Shown piece by piece: positions 27,763 through 36,314 of a stretch of DNA of 64,000 bases. The stretch comes from DATBQN01 sp963799925. GTDB lineage: Bacteria; Acidobacteriota; Thermoanaerobaculia; Multivoradales; UBA5704. The notes beneath the pieces are model-generated. The model was not told the origin of the DNA, did no database searches, and saw only the letters and a list, made by a program, of their open reading frames with translations. Location of the stretch: positions 372,001-436,000 of the forward strand of contig CAWCYZ010000002.1 of the NCBI GenBank assembly GCA_963799925.1, given 5' to 3'. Within the stretch, counting starts at the first letter, position 1; each line of letters starts with the position of its first letter. Made by a program: the position numbers and the translations under genes.

Positions 27763-28356
27763 CTAGAGCAGGTAGAGGGTCGGGAACAGGAAGATCCAGA
27801 CCAGGTCCACGAAGTGCCAGTAGAGGCCCGCCACCTCGATGCGGTTGGCGAAGCGCTCGGGGTCGCGCTCGTACAGCTTCGCCCCCGGCCCCCAGAAGTA
27901 GCCGTTGACGATCATCCCGCCCAGGACGTGCAGCCCGTGGAGCCCGGTCAGGGTGAAGTAGATGGCGAGGAAGGTGTTGGTCGACGGGTAGTGGTGGGTT
28001 TGGAACTTGTGGGCGTACTCGATGCCCTTGATGACCAGGAAGCCGAGGCCGCAGAGGATCGTCAGCCCCATGTAGAGCCGGAACTTCTTGAATTCGCCCA
28101 GCTTGAGCGACGCCCAGGACATCACCATGGTCACGCTCGAGCTGATGAGGATGAGGGTGTTGAGCGTCGCGAGCGGCACGTTCAGGCCCTCGTCGCGCCC
28201 GTGCGGCCAGGCCGGCGCGCCGGTCCTGAGCAGGATGTAGGAGGAGAAGAGGGCGCCGAAGAGCATCACCTCGGAGGCGAGGAAGAGCCAGATGCCGAGC
28301 TTGGCGTTGAACAGGCCGGTGTCCGGCCGCGGCTCGACGTTGTACGGGATCTCCAT
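27763..28356 (-). CDS. coxC: Cytochrome c oxidase subunit III
   Basis: A 197-residue, five-helix subunit III. Visible family features are KLGIWLFLASEVMLFGALFS at the N-terminus, FKYMG-like glycine helices, TLTGLHGLHVLGGMIVNGYF and the ending LYWHFVDLVWIFLFPTLYLL. It supports subunit I and proton uptake. It starts one base after the coxA stop and is followed closely by coxD. Confidence 0.95.
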   Translation of the reverse strand: MEIPYNVEPRPDTGLFNAKLGIWLFLASEVMLFGALFSSYILLRTGAPAWPHGRDEGLNVPLATLNTLILISSSVTMVMSWASLKLGEFKKFRLYMGLTILCGLGFLVIKGIEYAHKFQTHHYPSTNTFLAIYFTLTGLHGLHVLGGMIVNGYFWGPGAKLYERDPERFANRIEVAGLYWHFVDLVWIFLFPTLYLL

Positions 28357-28357
28357 G

Positions 28358-30136
28358 TCAGGCCTCCACCAGTTCGTGGTGCTGGGGGGTGAAGTCGGAG
28401 GGCGCGCCCGGCACGCTGTAGTCGTAGGGGCCGCGCACCACCGTCGGGACCGCGGGGAAGTTGCCGTGGCCGATCGGCGGCGAGGGGGCGGCCGCCCATT
28501 CGAGCGTCGTCGCCTCCCAGGGGTTGGCGCCCACCTTCTCGCCCTTCCGGATGCTCCAGAACAGGTTGATGATGAAGGGGATCTGCGACAACCCCAGGCA
28601 CCAGGCGGAGATCGACATGAAAGCGTTCCAGTGCAGCACGCCCTGGGCGTGGGAGTAGTCGTAGCCGCCGTCGTAGAGACGCCGGGAGACGCCGGCCAGG
28701 CCCTGGATGAACATCGGCATGAAGACGCCGTTGATGAAGAGGAACGACGGCCAGAAGTGGAGCCGGCCCAAGAGGTCGCTCATCTTCCGTCCGGTCATCT
28801 TGGGGAACCAGTAATAGATGCCGGCGAACATGGCGAAGATCGTCCCCGGCGCCACCACGTAGTGGAAGTGGCCGATGACGTAGTAGGTGTCGTGGAGGTG
28901 GATGTCGGTCGGCGCGAGACCGAGCGGCAGTCCGGTCAGGCCGCCGATGCCGAACATCGGCAGGAAGGCGAGGGCGAAGAGCATCGGCGTGGTGAAGCGG
29001 ATCGACGCCCCCCAGAGCGAGATGAAGAGCGCGGTCAAGATGATGACCGAGGGGATCGAGATGATCATCGTCGTGGTCTGGAAGAACGTGCTCATCGCCG
29101 TGCCCATGCCGGTCATGAACATGTGGTGGGCCCAGACGACGAACGACATGAAGCCGAGGAAGACCGTGGCGTAGACCATCGAGCGGTAGCCCCAGAGGGG
29201 CTTGCGCGTGTTGTTGGCGATCACCTCGGCGACGATGCCGAAGGCCGGCAGGATCAGCACGTAGACCTCGGGGTGGGCGAGGAACCAGAAGAGGTGCTGC
29301 CAGAGGAGCGGGCTGCCGCCGCCGGAGTTGGCGAGGTGCTGGCCGGTGACCACCAGCCCCGAGGGGAGGAAGAAGCTCGTCCCCGCCAGGCGGTCCATCA
29401 TCTGGAGGACGGCCGCCGCCTGCAGCGCCGGGAAGGCGAGGAGGAGGAGGAACGAGGTCACGAGCTGCGCCCAGACGAAGAACGGCAGGCGCATCCAGGT
29501 GAGGCCGGGGGCGCGGAGCTGGACGATCGTGGTGATGAAGTTGGTGGCGCCCAGGAGCGACGAGAAGATGAGGAACAGCATGCCGAAGAGCCAGACCGTC
29601 TGGCCGGTGGGCGCGATGTCCGAGAGCGGCGGGTAGGAGGTCCAGCCGGACTGGGCGGAGCCGCCCGGCACGAAGAAGCTCGCGAGCATCGTCAGGCCGC
29701 CCACCAGGTAGACCCAGTAGCTCATCATGTTGAGCTTCGGGAAGGCCATGTCCGGGGCGCCGATCTGCAGCGGCACGACGTAGTTGCCGAAGGCGCCGAC
29801 GGCGAGCGGCACGATCCCCAGGAAGACCATGATGGTGCCGTGCATGGCGCCGAGCTGGTTGTAGAACTCGGGCGCCATGATGCCGCCCGGCGCGTTGGTC
29901 TCGCTCAGGAACCTGCCGATGAACGGGATCACCTGGCCCGGATAGGCGAGCTGCCACCGCATCATCATCATCAGGCTGAAGCCGAAGAGGAGGAAGGTGA
30001 GGGAGGTGAAGCCGTACTGGATGCCGATGACCTTGTGGTCCTGGGAGAAGACGTACCTGCGCAGGAAAGAGAGCTCCTCGTGGCCGCCGTGCTCGGCGTG
30101 GCCATGGGCGAGCCTCTCGTCGACTAGAGCCGTCAT
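28358..30136 (-). CDS. coxA: Cytochrome c oxidase subunit I, A1 type
   Basis: A 592-residue, twelve-helix haem-copper subunit. The low-spin haem and Cu-B histidines are seen in GAMHGTIMVFL, FLAHPEVYVLILPAFG, VWAHHMFMTGMG and HDTYYVIGHFHYVVAPG. The glutamate of HPEVY marks the A1 class with a D-channel, and the D-channel entry GAPDMAFPKLN is present. AGGAGG precedes the ATG. It leads the operon coxA-coxC-coxD-two small genes-coxB, an unusual order with coxB last. Confidence 0.96.
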   Translation of the reverse strand: MTALVDERLAHGHAEHGGHEELSFLRRYVFSQDHKVIGIQYGFTSLTFLLFGFSLMMMMRWQLAYPGQVIPFIGRFLSETNAPGGIMAPEFYNQLGAMHGTIMVFLGIVPLAVGAFGNYVVPLQIGAPDMAFPKLNMMSYWVYLVGGLTMLASFFVPGGSAQSGWTSYPPLSDIAPTGQTVWLFGMLFLIFSSLLGATNFITTIVQLRAPGLTWMRLPFFVWAQLVTSFLLLLAFPALQAAAVLQMMDRLAGTSFFLPSGLVVTGQHLANSGGGSPLLWQHLFWFLAHPEVYVLILPAFGIVAEVIANNTRKPLWGYRSMVYATVFLGFMSFVVWAHHMFMTGMGTAMSTFFQTTTMIISIPSVIILTALFISLWGASIRFTTPMLFALAFLPMFGIGGLTGLPLGLAPTDIHLHDTYYVIGHFHYVVAPGTIFAMFAGIYYWFPKMTGRKMSDLLGRLHFWPSFLFINGVFMPMFIQGLAGVSRRLYDGGYDYSHAQGVLHWNAFMSISAWCLGLSQIPFIINLFWSIRKGEKVGANPWEATTLEWAAAPSPPIGHGNFPAVPTVVRGPYDYSVPGAPSDFTPQHHELVEA

Positions 30137-30213
30137 CTACACCTCCTGGATCTCAAGACCTGGGCGATGGGCCGGGACGGGCACGCGCCGGCGGCGCGCA
30201 GACGGGCGCGCCG

Positions 30214-30232
30214 CCCCTCTCGGGGAGAGGGG
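30214..30232. repeat. GC-rich hairpin in the coxA upstream region
   Basis: CCCCTCTC (30214-30221), GGG loop, GAGAGGGG (30225-30232). It lies in the 332-base gap 30137-30468 between divergent genes, in the 5' leader of coxA as predicted from the promoter at 30308-30336. It could affect the leader or be a dispersed small palindrome like the one at 11520. Confidence 0.45.
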
Positions 30233-30307
30233 CCGGGGCATCTGTTCCCAGCGATGGCTGCACGAAAAACGTCTCGCTAGCGGTCGAAGTCTGCCAAAGG
30301 ACGGCTG

Positions 30308-30336
30308 AGTGTACACAGGCGGCTGGCAGGCCGCAA
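30308..30336 (-). promoter_or_regulatory. Probable promoter of the aa3 oxidase operon
   Basis: On the minus strand TTGCGG (30336-30331), a 17-base spacer, then TACACT (30313-30308). Transcription would start near 30301, giving a leader of about 165 bases for coxA. Confidence 0.5.
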
Positions 30337-30363
30337 GGTGGGTAAAACGGCGGCCGGCGGGCT

Positions 30364-30393
30364 TTGACCCCTATCGCGAACCGGGCGTATACT
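30364..30393 (+). promoter_or_regulatory. Sigma-70 promoter of the DUF2007 zinc-ribbon gene
   Basis: TTGACC (30364-30369), an 18-base spacer, then TATACT (30388-30393), followed by an A-rich stretch. It would give a leader of about 70 bases before the ATG at 30469. Confidence 0.6.
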
Positions 30394-30468
30394 AAATACA
30401 GACTCGCTGAAAAAAGAGAGCCCCGGCGCCCGGCCGTTCTGCCGCGCCGTCCCGCGAAGGAGGAGCCC

Positions 30469-30855
30469 ATGTTCTGCCCAGAGTGTGGCGGCGAGTACCG
30501 GGACGGCTTCTCCGAGTGCGCCGACTGCGGCGTCGCCCTGGTCGCGACGCCGCCGGCGCCCATCGATCACGGCGAGGATCCGGGTGCCGCCCTCGTCAGC
30601 GTGCTCGAGACCGGCGACGCCGGGCTCATCGCGGTCGCCGAGTCGCTGCTCCTCGACGCCGGCATCCCCTACCTCAAGAAGGGGGACGGCCTGCAGGACC
30701 TCTTCGCCCTCGGCCGCTTCGGCCTCGGCTTCAACCCGGTCACCGGCCCCGCCATCCTCCAGGTTGCGAGCAGCCAGGCCGCCGTCGCGGCCGAGATCCT
30801 CCGGGATGTCGCGGCGGAGGGCGAGGACCCGGCGCCGCCCCCCGACTCCGAATAA
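30469..30855 (+). CDS. Zinc-ribbon DUF2007-like protein
   Basis: A 128-residue soluble protein. The N-terminus is a zinc ribbon (FCPECGGEYRDGFSECADCG). Residues 45-115 resemble DUF2007, a putative signal-transducing domain (ETGDAGLIAVAESLLLDAGI, then a hydrophobic FGLGFNPVTGPAIL loop). AGGAGG precedes the ATG and a good promoter lies upstream. It is related in plan to the double DUF2007 protein at 13696. No molecular role is established. Confidence 0.7.
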   Translation: MFCPECGGEYRDGFSECADCGVALVATPPAPIDHGEDPGAALVSVLETGDAGLIAVAESLLLDAGIPYLKKGDGLQDLFALGRFGLGFNPVTGPAILQVASSQAAVAAEILRDVAAEGEDPAPPPDSE

Positions 30856-30901
30856 GCCAGTCGGCCCTGCCACTCCCGCCGCGGCCACGGCTTGAGCGGA
30901 G

Positions 30902-30931
30902 TTGCACGCGTTGTTCGTCTTTCGTTACAAT
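30902..30931 (+). promoter_or_regulatory. Promoter of the Cys-rich secreted protein gene
   Basis: TTGCAC (30902-30907), an 18-base spacer, then TACAAT (30926-30931), in an AT-rich island. The predicted leader to the ATG at 31052 is about 115 bases. Confidence 0.5.
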
Positions 30932-31051
30932 ACTGACAAAGTCACCGATAGTGGTCGGCACGCTTGCCAACGGAGCCAGCACGATCGTCCCGGAGCGGTT
31001 CCGGGGTGGGCCGGCGGGCGGGCGGCCGCCCTTTCCAAGGGAGGCTTCGCC

Positions 31052-31600
31052 ATGTCCCAGATCAAGGTCTGTACCCATTCACGTCGCAAGCTGGCCGGAA
31101 TGGCGGCCGGTGCGCTCCTGGCGCTCGTCGCCGCGGCCGGCGCGCCGCTCGCGGCCGAGCCCACGTGCAGTCTCGATCCCAAAGGTCTCACCGTCTGCTC
31201 GGGCGCGTACGCCCTCTGCGACAAGGCGACGTGCAAGACCGGCGCGGGCGGCCAGAACGTCGAGTGCACGTGCCCGGTCTTGCACGGTCCGGCCTTCGGC
31301 AGCCTCGATCAGCTCGGCGGCAGCTGCACGCCGCCGAAGGGCGTCGTCTATTCCCTCTTCTCCTTCCAGGGATTCCAGCCCAAGCACCAGCTCGCCTGCC
31401 CGGCGAGCGCTCACTTCGCCCAGTGCTGGAATGCCACCTGCAAGCTCCTCCCCGGCGGCAAGCAGGCGAGCTGCCTCTGCCCTCTCTGTCCCGGTCCCTT
31501 CGTCACCCCTGGCGGGAGCTGCAATCCGGCGAACTGCAGCGGCGAGATCCTCGTCGGCGCCGCTTTCCAGGCCCAGAACAGCGGCTGCGCCGCGAAGTAG
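31052..31600 (+). CDS. Secreted protein with duplicated cysteine-rich module
   Basis: A 182-residue protein with a signal peptide (GMAAGALLALVAAAGAPLAA) and a mature part holding 16 cysteines. Two modules of about 50 residues share the pattern C-x(6-7)-C-x3-C-x(8-9)-C-x-C, then GGSC: first from VCSGAYALCDKATCK, second from ACPASAHFAQCWNATCK. It is probably exported and disulfide-rich. GGGAGG precedes the ATG, and a clean terminator follows at 31619. I know no family; an internal duplication is directly visible. Confidence 0.65.
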   Translation: MSQIKVCTHSRRKLAGMAAGALLALVAAAGAPLAAEPTCSLDPKGLTVCSGAYALCDKATCKTGAGGQNVECTCPVLHGPAFGSLDQLGGSCTPPKGVVYSLFSFQGFQPKHQLACPASAHFAQCWNATCKLLPGGKQASCLCPLCPGPFVTPGGSCNPANCSGEILVGAAFQAQNSGCAAK

Positions 31601-31618
31601 CGGCCCACCCTTCTGGAA

Positions 31619-31652
31619 CGCCCCGCCCACGAAGCTCGCGGGCGGGGCGTTT
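31619..31652 (+). terminator. Intrinsic terminator
   Basis: CGCCCCGCCC (31619-31628) pairs with GGGCGGGGCG (31640-31649), followed by TTTCGGTT. It ends the Cys-rich gene 19 bases after its stop and lies between two convergent genes. Confidence 0.8.
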
Positions 31653-31663
31653 CGGTTCTCGCC

Positions 31664-33242
31664 TCAGGGGTTGATTTGGTTTGGGTTGACGCAGGGGACG
31701 GGCTTGCCGTCGACGTGGAAGTTCCCGTACTGGATGAAGGCGACCTGGAGCTGGAGCGAGGTGTCGAGCGACATCGCGGCCGGATAGCTGCCGCCGGTGG
31801 CGGACATGGGGAACTGGACGGTCTGGAAATAGTTGACGTTCTGCTGGGAGTAGTTGGTGCACTGGCCGGTGAAGCCGAAGATCGGCGGCAGGTTGGCGCC
31901 GTAGATGCCGAGCTGCCCGGTGGGCTGGGCGAAGCCGTTGCCGTGGCAGGAGAGGCAGGAGGAGAGCTTGTTGTCCACCGGGCCGGCCAGGCGCTGCTGG
32001 CAGCCGAAGTGCTGGCGGCGGTCGGCGGGGTCGCGCAGCACGCTCTGGTGGGCCGGGATGCTGTCGACCTTGGGCACCGCGGGGAAGGTCCACTCGTCCA
32101 TCCCCCACTGCAGGCCGACCGGCGCCAGGTGGTCCCAGGCGGTGCCGCCCGAGCCGTAGTCCGCGTAGAAGGCGAACGTGCCGAAGACCCAGCGGGTGGG
32201 CGAGCGCGGGTCGACCACGGCGACGTCCATCTGCACCAGGTGGACCGGTCGCGGCGACCGCTCGCAGACGTAGGCGCCGTCCGGCTTCTGCCGGTGGCGG
32301 TCGACGGTCCAGGCGGGCGAGCCCTTGAGATAGGGGACCTCCCCGGGTGTCGCGGTGGTGAAGAGCAGCTTGGCGACGACCGTGCCGGTCGGGAAGGGCA
32401 GCCCCGACACGAGCTGCTGACCGCCCTTGTTCACGAAGCGCGGCCGCCCGTCTTCCGGCCAGCCCTGGCCGACGGACCAGGCGCCCCATTCGTTGTAGAG
32501 GCCGAAGGCCCAGGTCTCGAAGCCGTACTTGCCCCCCTCGAGGTTGCCGGTGCGGAGCATGGAGCGGCCTTCGGCATCGAGCTGCTCGACGTCCTGGGGA
32601 GCCAGCTGCAGAAGGTGCTCGGCAAAGCCCTCGCCGCCGCCGTGGAAGTCGGAGAGGCGCGCGGTGCGCTCGTTGGTCATGCCGTGGACGTACTCGCGCC
32701 CCTGGGTGGGGTCGTAGGCCATCCACGGCACATGGAACCACCGGGTCTCCTTGCCGACCTTCACCTTCCAGCCGATCTCGTTGCGCAGCGCCGGGTCCTG
32801 CCCCTCCTTGACGTAGTCGAGGATCGCCGCCATGTACCGGTCCCACCCCTGGTCCCATCGGGGGGGCGGCGCGGCGAGGTCGGTCGAGAAGTCGACGTCG
32901 ACCGCCAGCCACTTGCAGACCTCCTCGGGGCAGGCCTTGGGCTCCTGCTTCGGGTAGTCGTGGCTCAAGTGGAAGACCGGTCCCGTCCAGCCGGGCGGCG
33001 CCGCGACGGCGGCATTCCTGAACGCGAGCTGGTGGGCCGAGCCGGCCTTCGCCGGCGCCGCCGCCGCCTTGGGGCGCGCCGCGTGCTCGGCGACGATGGC
33101 GGCAGTGCCCGGCTTCTCGGGAGTCGACTCGGCGGCGGGCCGAGGCGGCGCGGCGAGCGCCGGGCCGGCGAAGGCGAAGTGCGAGCGCCGCGCCGGCGAA
33201 CGCGCCCGCGAGGGCCGCACCTCCGTGGACGATGTGCTTCAT
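31664..33242 (-). CDS. Exported monohaem cytochrome c-like protein (one frameshift)
   Basis: A protein of about 525 residues. The N-terminal signal peptide (MKHIVHGGAALAGAFAGAAL) is in one frame and the rest in the next; removing one base near 33180 joins them as ALAFAFAGPALAAPP. One haem-binding motif, SCLSCHGNGFAQP, lies near residue 440. The body is rich in Trp, with motifs such as PRWDQGWDRYMAAILDYV and WVFGTFAFYADYGSGGT. I recognise no named family. GGAGGGGAGAG before the ATG supports the start. It is probably periplasmic. Confidence 0.65.
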
Positions 33243-33418
33243 CTCTCCCCTCCTTGAGGCCCGCGGGCGCAGCCCGGGCAGCCGGACCGGCGCTTCGGTC
33301 ACACGAACGGACCGCGGCCGGAGCGGGCTCCCTCGAGACCCCGCGACGCGAGCTGTCACCTGCTATTTAGCGATGGATGATACGCGTCGAGAGGAGCGGC
33401 CGCAAGGTGCGACGCCGC

Positions 33419-33781
33419 TCAGCCCCCGATCTCGATCTCGTCCGTTCCGAACAAGAGCGCCAGGCCGGCGAGGACCTCGCGCAGCCTGGCAGGCCCGAGG
33501 GCACCGAGGCGTTCGCCGAGTCGACTTCGGTCGATGGTGCGGAGCTGAGAGATATTGACGATGCTAGGGCGCGGGAGCCCGGCCTCGCCCCGGCGGAGGC
33601 GAGCATTCCCAGGCATCGCTCCCAACCTGAGGTTGGAAGTTATCGCCGCCACGACGGTCGTGGAGATCGCGCTCCGGTTGAAGCGATCGTGCTGCACCAC
33701 GACGGCAGGTCGGCGACCCGCGGGTTCCGAGCCCTCGGATACGCCGAAGTGCAGCCAGTACACTTCACCCTGACGTATCAC
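33419..33781 (-). CDS. MazF/PemK-type endoribonuclease toxin
   Basis: A protein of 120 residues of the MazF/PemK fold: IRQGEVYWLHFGVSEGSEP, GRRPAVVVQHDRFNRSAI with the conserved arginine-proline strand, then SIVNISQLRTIDRSRLGER. MazF toxins cleave mRNA at short sequence motifs. I prefer the GTG at 33781, which overlaps the antitoxin stop by four bases; an ATG at 33799 would add six residues and lengthen the overlap. It is the second gene of the pair. Confidence 0.85.
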   Translation of the reverse strand: MIRQGEVYWLHFGVSEGSEPAGRRPAVVVQHDRFNRSAISTTVVAAITSNLRLGAMPGNARLRRGEAGLPRPSIVNISQLRTIDRSRLGERLGALGPARLREVLAGLALLFGTDEIEIGG

Positions 33782-34035
33782 CAGCGCTCGTCGCTCCAAT
33801 CGGTTCCGGCCGCATCCAGCTCGCTCGCTCCACGCGCTTGCTCCTCGATCAGCTCGGAGTCGGCAAAGAGCTGGTCCAGGCGCTTCGTCAGCAGAGCGTC
33901 GCGGCGGGCGCGCACGGCCTCCTCGAGCACGCGGGTGACGAATCGGTTCCTCGACTCTCCACGCGCGCCGGCGGCGCGGTCCACGGCGGAGAGGAGGTCA
34001 TCGGTGATGGCGATCGCGGTCTTGCGCAGCGGCAT
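33778..34035 (-). CDS. Ribbon-helix-helix antitoxin of a MazEF-like pair
   Basis: An 85-residue protein opening with MPLRKTAIAITDDLLSAVD and ESRNRFVTRVLEEAVRARR, a ribbon-helix-helix DNA-binding domain, followed by an acidic tail (SELIEEQARGASELDAAG) that would bind the toxin. The ATG at 34035 has CGGAG upstream; the frame also opens earlier at a TTG. It directly precedes the MazF-like gene and should neutralise it and repress the pair. Confidence 0.8.
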   Translation of the reverse strand: MPLRKTAIAITDDLLSAVDRAAGARGESRNRFVTRVLEEAVRARRDALLTKRLDQLFADSELIEEQARGASELDAAGTDWSDERW

Positions 34036-34152
34036 GGGTACTCCGATCGGTAGCAACTAGCAGGGTACCACGAAAAAGCCCATGGAACGGCGCACCGGTG
34101 CGGCGGCCACGAGTGCGCGGGCTCCCAGCGAAGAGCATTCCAAGAGTCTCCC

Positions 34153-34205
34153 GACGAGGACGAAGCGGGTGTTGTGGAGGATGGGCTCCTTCTCGGGGCC
34201 GCCGG
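34153..34205 (-). pseudogene. Relic fragment of a second SCO1/SenC gene
   Basis: On the minus strand this stretch reads GGPEKEPILHNTRFVLV, matching the C-terminal copper-histidine region GGPEKEPILHSTRFVLV of the intact SCO gene at 34870-35523. The two DNA copies differ at only about five of 53 positions, mostly codon third positions, so the relic derives from a once functional homologue and not from a recent copy. Nothing SCO-like continues on either side. It sits between the MazEF-like pair and the Uma2 gene. Confidence 0.7.
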
Positions 34206-34262
34206 GTGCCGCAAGGTGCGGCAGCGAGCGCCATGCTACGATTCCGCAGAGGTTCCGCCAGG

Positions 34263-34823
34263 ATGACTCCGACCGCATCCGTTCCCGCCACCTACCGACT
34301 CACCTTCGAGGATTGGCTCCGCTTTCCGGACGACGGGAAACTCTATGAGATCCTTGGAGGAGAGCTCTTCGTGGCACCGACGCCCAGCTGGCGGCATCAG
34401 TTGATCGTGACCGAGCTTCTGTTTCGGCTCCGTACCTATCTCGGTGCGGGATCGCGCGGTCGAGTCGCGACCGCACCCGCAGGAGTCCGTCTCTCCGACG
34501 AGGACATCGTGGAGCCCGACCTGGTGGTGATCCTGGAGGAGCATCGAGAACGGATCGACGAATCCTCCGTCGCCGGCACGCCGGACCTCGTCGTCGAGAT
34601 CCTCTCCCCTGGCACTGCCGGCCGCGATCTCGGCGCCAAGCGCGCTCTCTACGAGCACGCTGGCATCCCCGAGTACTGGATCGTCGATCCCAAAGCCGCG
34701 ACGATCCAGGTACTCGCACTGGCGGACGGCGCCTACCGCGAGGCCGTCCTCTATCGGCGGGATCAGACGCTCATCTCGCCACTCCTGCCGGGGCTCGAGA
34801 TTCCCCTCGCCGAGATCTTCTGA
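34263..34823 (+). CDS. Uma2 family endonuclease-fold protein
   Basis: A 186-residue protein of the Uma2 (DUF820) family with a PD-(D/E)XK nuclease fold. Motifs visible are RLTFEDWLRFPDDGKLYEIL with GGELFVAPTPS, then DIVEPDLVVILEEH and PDLVVEILSPGTAGRDLGAK, and YWIVDPKAATIQVL. These genes are often transposase-associated or expanded in cyanobacteria and soil bacteria. No transposase is nearby. ATG 34263 is preferred because the longer open frame upstream runs over the SCO relic in antisense. The biological role is unclear. Confidence 0.85.
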   Translation: MTPTASVPATYRLTFEDWLRFPDDGKLYEILGGELFVAPTPSWRHQLIVTELLFRLRTYLGAGSRGRVATAPAGVRLSDEDIVEPDLVVILEEHRERIDESSVAGTPDLVVEILSPGTAGRDLGAKRALYEHAGIPEYWIVDPKAATIQVLALADGAYREAVLYRRDQTLISPLLPGLEIPLAEIF

Positions 34824-34869
34824 GGCACAGCCCTATCCTCCTGAGATGGCTCGCCCGGAAACCCGCTTC

Positions 34870-35523
34870 CTACCCGAGCGTTTTCAGATCTCTTTCTAGC
34901 TTCCGCACCGACTCCCCGTCGAACCCGTCGTAGTAGCCGCGGATCCGCCCGCGCCCGTCGACGAGGACGAACCGCGTGCTGTGGAGGATGGGCTCCTTCT
35001 CCGGGCCGCCCGCGGGCTCGACGGCGAGCTTGAAGCCGTCGCGGGAGAGGTGGTGGAGGGTCGCCTGCGGGCCGGTCAGGAAGAGCCAGGCGGGCGGCGC
35101 CTGGTAGCGCGCGGCGTAGGCGGCGAGGACGGCCGGCGTGTCGTGATCCGGATCGACGGTGAAGGAGACGAAGCGCAGGCGGGGACCGGCCGGCGGGCTG
35201 CCCGGCTCGGCGGGCGTCGCGAGGTCGAGGTCCTTGGCGAGCTTCGCCATGCGCTCGGTCATCAGCGGGCAGGACGCGGCACAGCGGGTGAAGACGAAGT
35301 CGGCGATCCAGGGGGCGCCGGCGAGGTCGGCCTGCGTCACCGTGCGGCCGTCGCGGTTGACGAGCGAGAACGGCGGCACCGCGCCCAGGACCGGCGGCGG
35401 CTCGCTGCGGGCTCCCCAGCGGCTCCAGGCGGCGGCGACACCCACCGCCAGGAGGGCGGCGACGAGGACGGTCCAGAGGAGGGCGCGCCGCAGGGGGACG
35501 GCTCCCCGCGGCGGCGGGCTCAC
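34870..35523 (-). CDS. SCO1/SenC copper chaperone for oxidase assembly
   Basis: A 217-residue membrane-anchored SCO protein: N-terminal helix (ALLWTVLVAALLAVGVAAAW), thioredoxin fold with the copper motif FTRCAASCPLM and the downstream histidine in PILHSTRFVLVDGRG. It delivers copper to the CuA site of subunit II or reduces its cysteines. The start is GTG, overlapping the permease stop by four bases. It is the last gene of a ctaA-ctaB-ABC-SCO operon. A relic of a related copy lies 0.7 kb away. Confidence 0.92.
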   Translation of the reverse strand: MSPPPRGAVPLRRALLWTVLVAALLAVGVAAAWSRWGARSEPPPVLGAVPPFSLVNRDGRTVTQADLAGAPWIADFVFTRCAASCPLMTERMAKLAKDLDLATPAEPGSPPAGPRLRFVSFTVDPDHDTPAVLAAYAARYQAPPAWLFLTGPQATLHHLSRDGFKLAVEPAGGPEKEPILHSTRFVLVDGRGRIRGYYDGFDGESVRKLERDLKTLG

Positions 35524-36314
35524 TCGACTCTCCCGCCCCGGGTGACGGCGAGATCGCAGGCGTAGGCGACGAGGGCGAGGGCGCAGGTGATGGCGACGGC
35601 CGTGGTCGGCGAGAACATTCCGGCGGCGGCCGATGCGGCGGGCGCGGGGACGGCGGAGCGCACCACCAGCAGATCGTGGAGCGCCGAGACGCCGTAGGTC
35701 AGCGGATTGATCCGCATCAGGAGGCCGAGCCACCAGGGGGCGCCGGCGAGCGGGAAGAAGGCGCCCGAGAGGAGCCACATCGGCAGCAGCACGACGTTCA
35801 TCACCCCGTGGAAGCCCTGCACCGAATCGAGCTTCCAGGCGAAGGCGAAGCTGATCGCGGTGAGCGCGACGGCGAGGAGCGCCAGGACCCCCGCCGCGGC
35901 GAGCCCGGAGGCGAGCGTCAGCCGGAGGCCGGCGAGCGGCGCCACGAGCAGGAAGACGGCGGCCTGGATCCAGGCGAGCGTCGCGCCGCCGAGGACCTTC
36001 CCGGCGACGATCGCGCCGCGGCCGACCGGCGCCACCAGGACCCCCTGGAGGAAGCCCTCGTGGCGGTCCTCGATCACCGAGATGGTCGAGAAGATCGCCG
36101 CGAAGAGGAGCACCAGGACGATGGTGCCGGGGAAGAAGAACTGCAGGTAGGAGACTCCCGACGCGCCGGGCAGCCGGAACGAGCCGGAGAGGCCGCTCCC
36201 CATGAACAGCCAGAAGATGAGCGGCGTGCCGAGGGCGCCCGCCACCCGGCTCGGCTGGCGGAAGAAGCGCACCACCTCGCGCCGCCAGAGGGTCATCGCC
36301 GCGAGGCCGTTCAT
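35520..36314 (-). CDS. ABC-2 type transporter permease
   Basis: A 264-residue six-helix ABC-2 permease. The N-terminal block RREVVRFFRQPSRVAGALGTP and the EDRHEGFLQGVLVAPVGR motif are typical of drug or polymer export permeases. It overlaps the ATPase gene upstream by four bases and SCO downstream by four, so the three are coupled. Placement with haem A genes suggests a role in oxidase biogenesis, but no substrate can be named. Confidence 0.88.
   Translation of the reverse strand: MNGLAAMTLWRREVVRFFRQPSRVAGALGTPLIFWLFMGSGLSGSFRLPGASGVSYLQFFFPGTIVLVLLFAAIFSTISVIEDRHEGFLQGVLVAPVGRGAIVAGKVLGGATLAWIQAAVFLLVAPLAGLRLTLASGLAAAGVLALLAVALTAISFAFAWKLDSVQGFHGVMNVVLLPMWLLSGAFFPLAGAPWWLGLLMRINPLTYGVSALHDLLVVRSAVPAPAASAAAGMFSPTTAVAITCALALVAYACDLAVTRGGRVE

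Noticed and set aside
34098..34262. N-terminal extension of the Uma2 protein
   Set aside because: The extra 55 residues are Arg-rich, lie antisense to the SCO relic and precede the family's normal start; ATG 34263 fits the family.
34263..34823. Insertion sequence or transposon around Uma2 and the MazEF-like pair
   Set aside because: No transposase, terminal inverted repeats or target-site duplication could be found in 33.2-35 kb.
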